Notes under the pieces: model-generated | The model's input: the letters and a program-made list of their open reading frames with translations, nothing else | Databases searched by the model: none | What the model was told of the DNA's origin: nothing | Assembly: GCA_964351365.1 (NCBI GenBank) | Contig: CAYGNP010000005.1 | Span: forward strand, 1-64,000 | From: UBA1672 sp964351365 | Lineage (GTDB): Bacteria > Pseudomonadota > Alphaproteobacteria > Micavibrionales > Micavibrionaceae | DNA: 64,000 nucleotides | Direction of reading: 5' to 3' | Position numbers and translations under genes: made by a program | Shown here: positions 33,321 to 42,222 of the stretch, piece after piece | Layout of the letters: every line of letters starts with the position of its first letter | Position numbering within the stretch: position 1 is the stretch's first letter

Positions 33321-34079
33321 ATGAAAATCGCATCTTGGAACGTAAACTCAATCAAAGCACGTCTTGACCACGTCAAACGCTACATCAGCGAATCCGCACC
33401 CGATGTGCTCATGATCCAGGAACTCAAAGGCGCTGAATTCCCCGCCGAAGAACTCGAATTATTGGGCTATAAGACCCATGCCGTCACCCAAAAAGCCTAT
33501 AACGGCGTCGCCATAATATCCAAACACCCTATTGAAATATTGCATGATCGCCTGCCCGGAGATGATACAGATGAACAGGCTCGCTTCATTGAATGCATCA
33601 TTAGCGGCCTGCGCATCATCAACATTTACCTCCCCAACGGAAACCCCGTCCCCGGGGATAAATATGACTACAAGCTATCATGGATGGATCGCCTTTATAA
33701 ACATCTCAAATCATTACGGGATAACAACACCCCCTTCCTGATCGGCGGAGATTTCAATGTCATCCCCGAAAATCGCGACTGCCAAACCCCCAAAGACTGG
33801 CAAGGAGACGCCCTCTTCCGCCCCGAAACACATGCTGCCTGGCGCAAAATCATAAATCTTGGCCTCACCGATGCTTTTCGTGTTCTCAACACCCACGCAA
33901 ACCAATACACTTTCTGGGATTATCAGGCCGGCGCATGGCAAAAAAACAACGGAATCAGGATTGACCATTTCCTCCTCTCCCCCACCATCGCCGATCGCTT
34001 GCAAAGCTGTAGCATAAACAAAACTCCCCGCGGATGGGACAAACCCTCCGATCACACTCCCATAGAAATAATATTATAG
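33321..34079 (+). CDS. xth: Exodeoxyribonuclease III
   Basis: 252 aa from the ATG at 33321 (MKIASWNVNSIKARLDHVK); upstream in-frame codons lie inside erpA. AP endonuclease and 3'-5' exonuclease in base excision repair. Motifs: the N-terminal Asn site, MIQELKGAEFP with metal-binding E34, GGDFNVIPENRD and the C-terminal SDHTPIEIIL. Follows erpA as in many alphaproteobacteria. Confidence 0.95.
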   Translation: MKIASWNVNSIKARLDHVKRYISESAPDVLMIQELKGAEFPAEELELLGYKTHAVTQKAYNGVAIISKHPIEILHDRLPGDDTDEQARFIECIISGLRIINIYLPNGNPVPGDKYDYKLSWMDRLYKHLKSLRDNNTPFLIGGDFNVIPENRDCQTPKDWQGDALFRPETHAAWRKIINLGLTDAFRVLNTHANQYTFWDYQAGAWQKNNGIRIDHFLLSPTIADRLQSCSINKTPRGWDKPSDHTPIEIIL

Positions 34080-34163
34080 GGGATAACTTCCAGCTAGGGC
34101 GTGCATCCCGCAAATGGCAATGTTAATTTTAATAATAAATGTAACCACTTAAATTGTAGCGCA

Positions 34164-35117
34164 ATGAAAAACTTCTTACCCCTCAAAACAGGAATACTTG
34201 CAACTCTCATTCTCGGCGGCTGTATTGCAACATCAATGCCTTACATGCGCGGCGAAACCGCACAGCGTATAGCCGCTCCGGCATGGATGATTAAGCGCGA
34301 TATCCCCGCAGACCCTTATCTGCTTCGTGCCTATGAGCGCATTCATGATCGCGGCGGAATTGCGAACGTTTACATTGAAGGCGACGGCCCCAGCGTTGAT
34401 CCGCTCAAAGACCCAACACCAACCAACCCTGTTGCCCTTCATCTCGCCTCAAAAGACAACGCAAAAAATCTTGTCTATATCGCACGGCCATGCCAATTTA
34501 ACGGACGTATTGAATACCCCCATGATTGCAACCACTCTGAATGGCAAGATGCCCGGTTCTCACGCGATGTGATCGACTCTTACGAAAAAGCACTTGATGA
34601 CATCTCAGCGCGCTACAGAATTAAGGGGTTTAATTTAGTAGGTTATTCTGGCGGAGCAGCCATAGCCGCAATAATCGCCGCAGAGCGCAAAGATATTCTT
34701 TCCCTCCGCACCGTTTCAGGTGTTCTTGACCACAATATGCTACAAAGCCTATCAGGAAAACCACCGCTTACAGAATCCATAAACCCTATAGAAAAAGCAA
34801 GCGATCTCGTCAGAATGCCGCAATATCATTTCATTGGAGGACAAGACAACGCTGTACCTCCCGCAATTTTAAACAGCTATCTTCAGGCAATCCCACCCTC
34901 AACATGCATACAAACGCTTCTCGTTCAAGAAGCAGAGCATGAAGCCGGCTGGGTTGATAAATGGCCTGAGCTTCTTGCCCTGCCCGTAACCTGCTCAAAG
35001 GATAACGCAGATCCTGACGCGCTCTATGGCGACATTGATAATGACCGCCCACGCCCTCTCTCCCCAACAGAAGATATCCGCTCTTTTGACAATATTCCAT
35101 CACTTGAAAAACCTTAA
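34164..35117 (+). CDS. Alpha/beta-hydrolase-fold lipoprotein
   Basis: 317 aa from the ATG at 34164 (MKNFLPLKTGILATLILGGC); the in-frame stretch before it is unlikely to be coding. The signal peptide ends in a lipobox LGGC, so the protein should be lipid-anchored. Serine hydrolase signature GYSGGAAIA, and late His in AEHEAGW as the probable catalytic base. CQFNGRIEYPHDCNHSEW suggests a disulfide. Substrate unknown; an esterase or peptidase acting in the envelope is likely. Confidence 0.75.
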   Translation: MKNFLPLKTGILATLILGGCIATSMPYMRGETAQRIAAPAWMIKRDIPADPYLLRAYERIHDRGGIANVYIEGDGPSVDPLKDPTPTNPVALHLASKDNAKNLVYIARPCQFNGRIEYPHDCNHSEWQDARFSRDVIDSYEKALDDISARYRIKGFNLVGYSGGAAIAAIIAAERKDILSLRTVSGVLDHNMLQSLSGKPPLTESINPIEKASDLVRMPQYHFIGGQDNAVPPAILNSYLQAIPPSTCIQTLLVQEAEHEAGWVDKWPELLALPVTCSKDNADPDALYGDIDNDRPRPLSPTEDIRSFDNIPSLEKP

Positions 35118-35196
35118 AGCCTGATTTTTATTGCATTCCCTCGCCAAAATGAGGACAATAAAAAAATTAAAGCTATAACTTATGGTAACGTTCAAT

Positions 35197-35703
35197 ATGA
35201 AAAAACTCCTCATCTGCGCACTGGCACTCTCTCTGCAAATACTAGCCATACCAGCGATGGCCTCTGAAGACTCTATTCAGGCCGCCCGCACCTTTTACCA
35301 AGCCTTTGAGGATTCCGTAAATCAAAGCGATTACGACACCACCCTAAAACTCATTAAAGAAACAATGACTGAAGATTTCGGCCATTACGATGATGGCGTT
35401 TTCAGCTATGGCAAAGATGAACTCATCTCAAAAGTACAAGGATACAAAGACAACGACTACCTTATGGGCCTTGATATTGACATGAAAGAGATGTCCTTCA
35501 ATGCAGAAAAAAATGAAGTGAATGCAAACTTTATCATTAATCAGAAATACTTCACCCTCTACGAAGAAAACGGAAAAGCACAAAAAAAATTAGAAGCCAC
35601 ACTCACACTCGAATGCAATGATTCATTGCGCGTAGAACCAGAAACAGATCCAAAACTCTATAAATGTTATTGCAAGACACTCTCCCGCACACCACCATTA
35701 TAA
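35197..35703 (+). CDS. Small secreted protein, possibly SnoaL/NTF2-like
   Basis: 168 aa from ATG 35197 (MKKLLICALALSLQILAIPA, signal peptide, cleavage after MASA-like site); an ATG at 35182 adds five residues. The mature part has alternating helices and strands (ARTFYQAFEDSVNQSDYDTT, then an HYDDGVFSYGKDEL turn), in the style of NTF2-like folds, and two Cys near the end (KCYCK). Fold assignment is tentative. It lies between a lipoprotein hydrolase and a Tat-signal oxidoreductase. Confidence 0.6.
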   Translation: MKKLLICALALSLQILAIPAMASEDSIQAARTFYQAFEDSVNQSDYDTTLKLIKETMTEDFGHYDDGVFSYGKDELISKVQGYKDNDYLMGLDIDMKEMSFNAEKNEVNANFIINQKYFTLYEENGKAQKKLEATLTLECNDSLRVEPETDPKLYKCYCKTLSRTPPL

Positions 35704-35707
35704 TAAT

Positions 35708-36688
35708 ATGAGTGACGAAAACACACATAGCCCAAAGCTTTCCTCGCGCAGAAATTTCATAAAAAAAATGGGTTCTCTTATGGCAGGCGGACTCGCTTTT
35801 GCCGCCGCGCCATCATTATCAAACGCCCAAACCGAAAAACCCGAAGAAAAACGCCCCTTAAGCGGAAAAACTGCCCTTATTACGGGGGCTGCACGCGGCA
35901 TAGGCGCCGCAATTGCAGAGAAACTTGCCTCTCAGGGCGCCAACATCGTCCTGATCGATATCGCTAATCCCGACGCTTTAAAAGGCAAGCTAACCTATAA
36001 ATTATCAAGCCCCGCCGATCTCGAACAAACCGCTGAGAAGGTCCGCGCACACAACGTCAAGACCTTGAGTATAATCGCAGATATCCGAGACAAGTCAGCT
36101 ATGCTGAGCGCTGTAAAAAAAACGATATCCGATATGGGCACACTTGATTTTGTAATCGCCAACGCCGGTATAGGCAGCAGTGGCGGATATTTCGAACATG
36201 AAGATGAATCTGTACTTAGCCTCCTTCTCGACATTAATGTCAAAGGCACAGCGAACACCATCCACGCTGCAATACCGTATCTAAAAGGCAAGAAAGACGG
36301 TGGGCGCATCATCGCCATCACATCCGTCTCTTCCCGCCAGGGCATGGCCAGCATCGCCAGCTACGCCGCCAGCAAATGGGCTGTCACAGGCTTAATAAAA
36401 TCCCTCTGCCTGGAGCTTGGACACTATAACATCACCACCAACTGCATCGCACCAACGGGCGTAAAAACAACTATGCTGCTTGGAAATCAGGAAAACGGCC
36501 TCTTCAGCACCGCGAAAGCCGCTGCAGGCAATGCCTACGTACAAAGCCAGCACAGCCTGCCGATTGGCCTGCTGGAGCCTCAAGATATTGCCAACGCCGT
36601 GGCGTTTTTATGCTCACACGAAGCGCAATACATTTCCGGAACAACGATTGATGTCAATGCCGGCTGGTCTGGAAAGCTAACAGCTTAA
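35708..36688 (+). CDS. Short-chain dehydrogenase/reductase with twin-arginine signal
   Basis: 326 aa. The N-terminus holds a Tat signal, SSRRNFIKKMGSLMAGGLAF, ending near SLSNAQ. The SDR domain then has ALITGAARGIGAAIAEKLAS (cofactor), NAGIGSSGG, the catalytic SVSSRQGMASIASYAASKWA (Ser, Tyr, Lys) and a C-terminal QYISGTTIDVNAGWSG. Export of a folded, cofactor-loaded SDR fits the Tat route. Substrate unknown. Its last 35 bp overlap the end of the racemase gene. Confidence 0.87.
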   Translation: MSDENTHSPKLSSRRNFIKKMGSLMAGGLAFAAAPSLSNAQTEKPEEKRPLSGKTALITGAARGIGAAIAEKLASQGANIVLIDIANPDALKGKLTYKLSSPADLEQTAEKVRAHNVKTLSIIADIRDKSAMLSAVKKTISDMGTLDFVIANAGIGSSGGYFEHEDESVLSLLLDINVKGTANTIHAAIPYLKGKKDGGRIIAITSVSSRQGMASIASYAASKWAVTGLIKSLCLELGHYNITTNCIAPTGVKTTMLLGNQENGLFSTAKAAAGNAYVQSQHSLPIGLLEPQDIANAVAFLCSHEAQYISGTTIDVNAGWSGKLTA

Positions 36689-37379
36689 AAGAGGACAAGA
36701 CTGCTTTAATCGCCTCATCGCACTGCGCATGAATCGGATTAATAATCTGCATATCCGTAATCTCAGGCGTAATCACCAGCGGCAATTCCGTACACCCTAA
36801 AATCACGGCGTCATTCTGAGCATATCGCGCTAATATTTCAGAAAACTGCGCTCCAAACTGCACATCCATCCGCCCGGCTGATATTTCGCTCTGCATCTGC
36901 TGAATAGAAGCGCGATCAGCCTCACTAGGCGTTTCAACCTCAAGCCCGAAAAACCGCAACCGATCGGCAAAAAAACCGTCTTCCATTGTAAAACGCGTTC
37001 CCAAAAGCAAAACCCGTTTACATCCCATATCAACTGCCCTGCGCGCACTCGCCACCACGATATGCACAATCTGCCCCTGCAAGGCAATCTTCTGCTGCTC
37101 AACCAAAATATCATAACCCTTATGCAACGTATTGTTACAAATAAGGATAATATCCGGCCCCATCTCATCCAGCCTCTTAAGCTCCGCGCACAAAAGATCA
37201 GGAATCTCATCCCACCCATCCGGATAAAGCGATTTTATCGGATGATAATCTATCGAATATAAAATAATTTTTGCACTGTGATGACCGCCCAGAGCTGCCG
37301 CAATCTTCTCATTAATATAACTGTAGTAAAGCGGAGTCGATGGCCAACTCGTTCCGCCCAGAAGTCCAATCGTTTTCAT
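36654..37379 (-). CDS. Aspartate/glutamate racemase family protein
   Basis: 241 aa. Two-cysteine racemase: C81 in LICNNTLHKGYD and C196 in VILGCTELPLVI, with the N-terminal TIGLLGGTSWPSTPLYYSYI. PLP-independent; probably interconverts L- and D-Asp or a related acid, maybe for wall or D-amino acid metabolism. Not MurI by motif. Starts directly after the DUF4197 gene (no gap) and converges on the SDR gene with a 35-bp overlap. Confidence 0.88.
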   Translation of the reverse strand: MKTIGLLGGTSWPSTPLYYSYINEKIAAALGGHHSAKIILYSIDYHPIKSLYPDGWDEIPDLLCAELKRLDEMGPDIILICNNTLHKGYDILVEQQKIALQGQIVHIVVASARRAVDMGCKRVLLLGTRFTMEDGFFADRLRFFGLEVETPSEADRASIQQMQSEISAGRMDVQFGAQFSEILARYAQNDAVILGCTELPLVITPEITDMQIINPIHAQCDEAIKAVLSSFKLLAFQTSRH

Positions 37380-38156
37380 TTAGTAACGCGCCGCAAAAAC
37401 CTGTTGTACAATTTCGCTCGAACGCTTAGCCGGATTAGCACGAATTGAGGCCTCTTCCTGCGCAACATAATAGAAAATCCCGTCCATCGCCTTGCGCAAG
37501 GCATAGGCCCGAATATCCGTATCAAGTGCTGAGGAATACGGCAGCTTCCTGTAACTGCTACTCACGCGGTCAAATGCTTTGAGAGTGCCAACCTTATCCA
37601 GAGCACGATTGACAATCGGGCGCATTTTCTTCTCAAGCCGCGGCCCCATTTTCGCGCGTAAATAAGAGGTCGCCGCATCATCCGGCCCCTTCAAAATACC
37701 ATAAGCATCCTCAATGCTCATCTCATGAATTGCCTCCATAAAAATTTGCTTGGCATGGGGCGTCGCTTCCTCCGCCGCACGGTTTAACTGCAACTCCAGA
37801 TCATTCGTCAAGTGGCTCATCCCAAAGCGCCCCAAAATGCGGTCAACCTTCTCAAGGTTCTCTGGCAGAGGAATATGAACATTCATATCATCATTAAATC
37901 CATTCACCTGCCCAAGCTGCTCAACAACCTGAGCCGTGGCGCCCTGCAAGGCATCCTTCAGGGCCATTCCAATTTGTCCTTGCGTAAAACCAATGGGCGT
38001 ATCTTCACCTTGTGCTTGCGGCGCAGATTTACCAGAACTACTTTTCACGCTCAAAAGCTCCTTCGCCCGGTCAAAAAATCCTTGTGCAAAGGCCTCCTGA
38101 AATGTGACAAAAGAGAAGAACAAGGCGAATACAAAAATATAAATGCGGAATATCAA
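37380..38156 (-). CDS. DUF4197 secreted protein
   Basis: 258 aa from a TTG at 38156, 9 nt after AAAGGAG. Signal peptide MIFRIYIFVFALFFSFVTFQ cleaved after EAFA. The body matches DUF4197: GQIGMALKDALQGATAQVVEQ, VDRILGRFGMSHLTNDLE, LNRAAEEATPHAKQIF and TSYLRAKMGPRLEKKMRPIV. Periplasmic helical proteins of unknown function. Stop is immediately next to the racemase start, so the two form an operon. Confidence 0.85.
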   Translation of the reverse strand: MIFRIYIFVFALFFSFVTFQEAFAQGFFDRAKELLSVKSSSGKSAPQAQGEDTPIGFTQGQIGMALKDALQGATAQVVEQLGQVNGFNDDMNVHIPLPENLEKVDRILGRFGMSHLTNDLELQLNRAAEEATPHAKQIFMEAIHEMSIEDAYGILKGPDDAATSYLRAKMGPRLEKKMRPIVNRALDKVGTLKAFDRVSSSYRKLPYSSALDTDIRAYALRKAMDGIFYYVAQEEASIRANPAKRSSEIVQQVFAARY

Positions 38157-38222
38157 GACAATAAGCTCCTTTTAAGGGACGAACACAACTCAACATATTA
38201 TAGCAATAAGGAAAACAATCCA

Positions 38223-38972
38223 ATGAAAAAAATGACATTCAAAGGGGCAGGCGGTGAAATGCTCGATGCCAGATTAGACATCCCCGAAGGCAACATCAAA
38301 GCCTACGCCCTCTTTGCGCATTGCTTTACCTGTAACAAGGACGTCTACGCCGCATCGCGCATCGCCTCAAAGCTCAGGGAACACAGCATCGCCGTCTTTC
38401 GCTTTGATTTCACCGGCCTTGGCGCGAGCGAAGGAGACTTCTCCAACACCAATTTCTCCTCCAACGTCGCTGATTTAATTGCCGCAGCAGATTTCATGCG
38501 CGAGGAGCTAGAGGCGCCAAAACTCATCATTGGCCACTCCCTTGGCGGCTCGGCGATATTGGCCGCCGCCGCGCAAATCCCGGAAGCCAAAGCCGTTGTC
38601 ACCATCGGCTCCCCTGCAGACGTCGCCCACGTCGCCCACCATTTCGAGCAGGACCGCGACAAAATCATGCAAGAGGGGGAAGCCGACATAAAACTTGTTG
38701 GCCGCCCTTTCAAAATCAAAAAACAATTCATTGAGGATATTGAGGGCTTCAAGCTCGAGCAACACGTCAAAAACCTTAAAAAAGCCCTCCTCGTGCTGCA
38801 TGCACCTATGGATCAAACCGTCGGCATCGAAAACGCCGCGCAAATTTTCGGCTGGGCCAAACACCCCAAAAGCTATATCTCCCTTGATGATTCAGATCAT
38901 TTGATCACCAAAAAGGAACACGCAGAATATGCTGGAAATATGATCGCTACATGGGCAGAGCGTTATCTTTAA
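38223..38972 (+). CDS. Alpha/beta hydrolase
   Basis: 249 aa from ATG 38223 (MKKMTFKGAGGEMLDARLDI); the longer frame upstream overlaps DUF4197 and is not used. Catalytic Ser106 in LIIGHSLGGSA, acid in LVLHAPMDQTVG, His in LDDSDHLITKKEHAEY. Resembles the hydrolase half of hydrolase-OsmC fusions (FAHCFTCNKDVYAASRIA). Cytoplasmic; substrate unknown. It ends 15 nt before tRNA-Thr on the other strand. Confidence 0.88.
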   Translation: MKKMTFKGAGGEMLDARLDIPEGNIKAYALFAHCFTCNKDVYAASRIASKLREHSIAVFRFDFTGLGASEGDFSNTNFSSNVADLIAAADFMREELEAPKLIIGHSLGGSAILAAAAQIPEAKAVVTIGSPADVAHVAHHFEQDRDKIMQEGEADIKLVGRPFKIKKQFIEDIEGFKLEQHVKNLKKALLVLHAPMDQTVGIENAAQIFGWAKHPKSYISLDDSDHLITKKEHAEYAGNMIATWAERYL

Positions 38973-38987
38973 TAATGCACGCAAACC

Positions 38988-39062
38988 TGGTGCCGCAGAG
39001 AGGATTTGAACCTCCGACCACCCGCTTACGAAGCGGATGCTCTACCCCTGAGCTACTGCGGC
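38988..39062 (-). tRNA. tRNA-Thr (CGU anticodon)
   Basis: 75 nt with encoded CCA. Acceptor GCCGCAG/CTGCGGC, D-arm TAGCTCAGGGGTAGAGC, anticodon loop TTCGTAA (anticodon CGT in DNA), T-loop GTTCAAATC. Reads ACG codons. Confidence 0.92.
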
Positions 39063-39080
39063 AACAAACAAAGAGGAAAA

Positions 39081-39155
39081 TGGTGCCACGAGAGAGAATT
39101 GAACTCTCGACCTCGTCATTACCAATGACGCGCTCTACCACTGAGCTACCGCGGC
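39081..39155 (-). tRNA. tRNA-Thr (GGU anticodon)
   Basis: 75 nt with encoded CCA, 18 nt from the other tRNA-Thr on the same strand. Anticodon stem CGTCA/TGACG, loop TTGGTAA (anticodon GGT in DNA), T-arm with GTTCAATTC. The acceptor stem has G-T wobbles. Upstream of the CGU gene in transcription, so probably one transcript. Confidence 0.92.
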
Positions 39156-39224
39156 CAACCAACAATTTCCGGCAAAATACAATAAAACATCGCGCATGTC
39201 ACGGCTAAATGTTACCATCACGCT

Positions 39225-39320
39225 ATGGATCAAACGCCCCCGCCTGCAATTGAGCAGCTTATCATCGAAGTTGACGATGCCATCTACAACGCAGCGCCAA
39301 AAAACCGTTTCATCATTTGA
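39225..39320 (+). CDS. Very small ORF upstream of the dcd gene group (tentative)
   Basis: 31 aa, MDQTPPPAIEQLIIEVDDAI and eleven more residues, ATG at 39225. No strong ribosome-binding site. Amphipathic helix-like composition. May be a leader peptide or chance. Confidence 0.25.
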   Translation: MDQTPPPAIEQLIIEVDDAIYNAAPKNRFII

Positions 39321-39375
39321 ACCAGTAATCAATTTCCCCTTTCCCTTCCTTTCGTTTTTTGCCAGACTAAAGCTT

Positions 39376-39516
39376 ATGTCTAAGAACGAACAAAGAATCG
39401 ATAAACGCGCTGCGGCCCTGCGGGATAATCTCAAACGCCGCAAACTGAAGGCCAAGGCCGAAAAACAGCAAAGTAAAGAGAGCAAAAAAGATGGCACTTC
39501 CGAAAACAAGCAATGA
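39376..39516 (+). CDS. Small basic helical protein before dcd
   Basis: 46 aa (MSKNEQRIDKRAAALRDNLK and a Lys/Arg/Glu-rich remainder), ATG at 39376. A single charged helix with a LRDNLKRRKLKAKA core; small proteins of this composition commonly precede murA/dcd in alphaproteobacteria. The last 26 bp overlap the dcd start, so translation may be coupled. Function unknown. Confidence 0.6.
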   Translation: MSKNEQRIDKRAAALRDNLKRRKLKAKAEKQQSKESKKDGTSENKQ

Positions 39517-40096
39517 AAACAACGCTTATCTGGCCGCGCAGCCTGGCATTCTAGCCGACTCCCAAATCCGCGAGCTCGCTCAAAAACAGGGCATGATCGA
39601 ACCCTTCGTTGAAAAACAAAAACGCAACGGGGCGATATCATACGGCCTGTCGTCCTATGGCTACGACGCCCGCTGCTCCGAGGATTTCAAAATTTTCACC
39701 AATGTTGACAACGCCCTCGTTGACCCCAAAAACTTCTCCGCCCAAAGCTTCGTCGACCGCAAGAGCGAAATCTGCGTTATCCCCCCGAACAGCTTCGTTC
39801 TCACTCATACCGTCGAATATTTCCGCATCCCTAAAGATGTTCTCGTGATTTGCCTGGGCAAAAGCACCTACGCACGTTGCGGCCTCATTGTCAACGTCAC
39901 CCCCTTGGAGCCCGGCTGGGAAGGCCACGTAACCCTTGAAATATCCAACACAACCCCCCTGCCGGCGCGCGTTTACGCCAATGAGGGCATCGCGCAATTC
40001 CTGTTCTTCAAGGGCTCCACCCCTTGTGAAGTCAGCTACGCCGATCGCGCCGGAAAATATATGGGCCAGCGCGGGGTCACCCTGCCAAAGCTCTAA
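39491..40096 (+). CDS. dcd: dCTP deaminase
   Basis: 201 aa. Turns dCTP into dUTP for thymidylate synthesis. Motifs: SYGLSSYGYDARCSEDFKIF, FVLTHTVEYFRIPKDVLVIC, GKSTYARCGLIVNVTPLEPG with the catalytic Glu in EGHVTLEISN, and the C-terminal KYMGQRGVTLPKL lid. Length fits the bacterial trimer family. Followed by murA, as in related genomes. Confidence 0.95.
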   Translation: MALPKTSNENNAYLAAQPGILADSQIRELAQKQGMIEPFVEKQKRNGAISYGLSSYGYDARCSEDFKIFTNVDNALVDPKNFSAQSFVDRKSEICVIPPNSFVLTHTVEYFRIPKDVLVICLGKSTYARCGLIVNVTPLEPGWEGHVTLEISNTTPLPARVYANEGIAQFLFFKGSTPCEVSYADRAGKYMGQRGVTLPKL

Positions 40097-40159
40097 AGGA
40101 CAAAAATTTGCAAAATAACCCATTCGTGCTATAAGGCCTAACTGAAGGAATAAAGAACA

Positions 40160-41512
40160 ATGAAAAACGCACAGAGCCTTTTCCCGGATTTCGACCTCGG
40201 ACGCAGCCACCTTTCACTCGTCCCGCAAATCAAATCATCCGCACTCGATAAAATCAAAATCCGCGGTGGCAAGGCCTTAAACGGCACAATCCCGATCAGC
40301 GGTGCCAAGAATTGCGCCCTTAAACTCATGTGCGCCGCGCTGCTCAGCGACGAATCCCTGTACTTCGAAAACAGCCCGAATACCCTGCGCGATATGAATT
40401 CACAGGTCGAACTACTCGAATATCTGGGCTGCGCGATCAAACGCGACGGCGATCTGATGGCCATCAACGCCGGCGCCATCGAAACCTTCACCGCGCCCTA
40501 TGACATCGTGCGCAAAATGCGCGGCTCCATTCTTGTTCTTGGCCCGCTTCTCGCCCGCTTCGGGCAAGCCAAAGTCTCCCTGCCCGGTGGCTGCGCCATC
40601 GGCACGCGCCCCGTTGACCTGCACATTCGCGGCCTGGAGATGCTCGGCGCTGAGATCACGCTCAAAGACGGCTATATCCACGCCAAAGCCCCGCAAGGCG
40701 GTCTTCAGGCGGCAAACATCATGTTTCCAAAAGTCTCCGTCGGCGCAACTGAAAACCTGTTGATGGCCGCAACTCTGGCCAATGGCGTAACAGTGCTCAG
40801 TAATGCCGCGCGCGAACCCGAAATCACCGATCTGGGCGAATGCCTCATCAAAATGGGCGCCAAAATCTCCGGCCTTGGCACAGATACTATCCGTATCGAA
40901 GGGGTAAAACACTTCCACACCGCCCGCCACAGTATCATTCCAGACCGTATCGAAACCGGAACCTACATTATCGCGGCCGGCATGACTGGCGGCATCGTAA
41001 AACTTCAAAACGCCCGCATCGGCGATTTATCCGCCGTACTCGGTCATCTCGGCCAAACAGGCATAGAGGTCGAGCAATCCGGCGAAGACATCATCGTCCA
41101 CCGCGAAATCGAACGCCTGCACGGCGTTGACATCATGACAGAGCCTTATCCAGGATTCCCGACAGACCTTCAGGCACAATTCATGGCGATGCTCACAACC
41201 GCCAGCGGTGCAGGCATGGTCACCGAAACCATCTTTGAAAACCGCTTCATGCATGTGCCCGAGCTAAACCGCATGGGCGCTGATATCTCCGTGCAAGGCA
41301 ACTCCGCCATCGTGCGCGGCGTAAGCGCGCTCAAAGGCGCCGAAGTCATGGCTACCGACCTGCGCGCCAGCGTCGCCCTCGTTCTCGCCGGCCTCATTGC
41401 CGAAGGCGAAACCACCGTAAACAGAATATACCATCTGGAACGCGGCTACGAAGACATCGTCGGCAAACTCAGCGCCATCGGTGCGGATATTGAACGCATA
41501 AACGGCGCATAA
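40160..41512 (+). CDS. murA: UDP-N-acetylglucosamine 1-carboxyvinyltransferase
   Basis: 450 aa; first committed step of peptidoglycan synthesis. The ATG at 40160 follows GAAGGAATAAAG and gives a ~29-residue extension before the usual MurA start (DKIKIRGGKALNGTIPISGA). Seen: K50-N51 (the UDP-GlcNAc/PEP site), catalytic C145 in LPGGCAIGTRPVDLHIRG, and DRIETGTYIIAAG. The Cys form is sensitive to fosfomycin by family knowledge. The N-terminal extension has no recognised motif. Confidence 0.95.
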   Translation: MKNAQSLFPDFDLGRSHLSLVPQIKSSALDKIKIRGGKALNGTIPISGAKNCALKLMCAALLSDESLYFENSPNTLRDMNSQVELLEYLGCAIKRDGDLMAINAGAIETFTAPYDIVRKMRGSILVLGPLLARFGQAKVSLPGGCAIGTRPVDLHIRGLEMLGAEITLKDGYIHAKAPQGGLQAANIMFPKVSVGATENLLMAATLANGVTVLSNAAREPEITDLGECLIKMGAKISGLGTDTIRIEGVKHFHTARHSIIPDRIETGTYIIAAGMTGGIVKLQNARIGDLSAVLGHLGQTGIEVEQSGEDIIVHREIERLHGVDIMTEPYPGFPTDLQAQFMAMLTTASGAGMVTETIFENRFMHVPELNRMGADISVQGNSAIVRGVSALKGAEVMATDLRASVALVLAGLIAEGETTVNRIYHLERGYEDIVGKLSAIGADIERINGA

Positions 41513-41553
41513 AACCCTTGCCGCACCGCACAAAATCCTGCTAAAACACCCCC

Positions 41554-42216
41554 ATGACCGAGAAAAAACTCATACTCGCCCTGCCGAAAGGCCGCATCAT
41601 GGAGGAGCTCCTGCCCCTCTTGGCCAATGCAGGAATCATACCCGAAGATGATTTTTCAAATGACGCTAGCCGCAAACTGCGCTTTACCACCAACCACGAA
41701 ACCCTTGATATTATCCGCGTGCGCGCCTTTGACGTGGCCACTTTCGTCGCCTATGGCGGCGCGCATCTGGGCGTTGTTGGCTCTGATGCGATCGAGGAAT
41801 TCAATTACTCCGAAATCTACGCACCCCTTGATCTGGGCATCGGCAAATGCAGACTCTCTGTAGCCATGCCAAGGGAAGAAGCGGAAAAAGATGACCCAAG
41901 CCGCTGGAGCCATATCCGCGTTGCGACCAAATACCCCGCGCTCACCGCGCGCCACTTTGCAGCCCGCGGCGTACAGACCGAATGCATCAAGTTAAACGGA
42001 GCAATGGAAATCGCCCCTGAGCTGGGCCTTGCCCGCAGAATCGTTGACCTCGTCTCCACCGGCAGCACCCTGAAAGCCAATAACATGGTCGAAGTAGAAA
42101 AAATCCTAAACGTATCGTCTCGATTAATCGTAAACCGCAGCGTTCAAAAAACCAGAACACAGGAAACATTATTTTGGATCAATGCGTTCAAAGCCACTTT
42201 AAAACCAGAAAATTAG
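41554..42216 (+). CDS. hisG: ATP phosphoribosyltransferase, short form
   Basis: 220 aa; first step of histidine synthesis. Short-form HisG lacks the C-terminal regulatory domain and by family knowledge works with HisZ, which is not in this window. Seen: LILALPKGRIMEELLPLL, GGAHLGVVGSDAIEEF and the PRPP loop DLVSTGSTLKANNM. Follows murA, and UPF0262 follows it by 6 nt. Confidence 0.94.
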   Translation: MTEKKLILALPKGRIMEELLPLLANAGIIPEDDFSNDASRKLRFTTNHETLDIIRVRAFDVATFVAYGGAHLGVVGSDAIEEFNYSEIYAPLDLGIGKCRLSVAMPREEAEKDDPSRWSHIRVATKYPALTARHFAARGVQTECIKLNGAMEIAPELGLARRIVDLVSTGSTLKANNMVEVEKILNVSSRLIVNRSVQKTRTQETLFWINAFKATLKPEN

Positions 42217-42222
42217 GTTGAA

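Noticed and set aside
37812..38222. Long N-terminal extension of the alpha/beta hydrolase at 38223
   Set aside because: The extra 137 residues are antisense to DUF4197 and look random; the ATG at 38223 begins the recognisable hydrolase.
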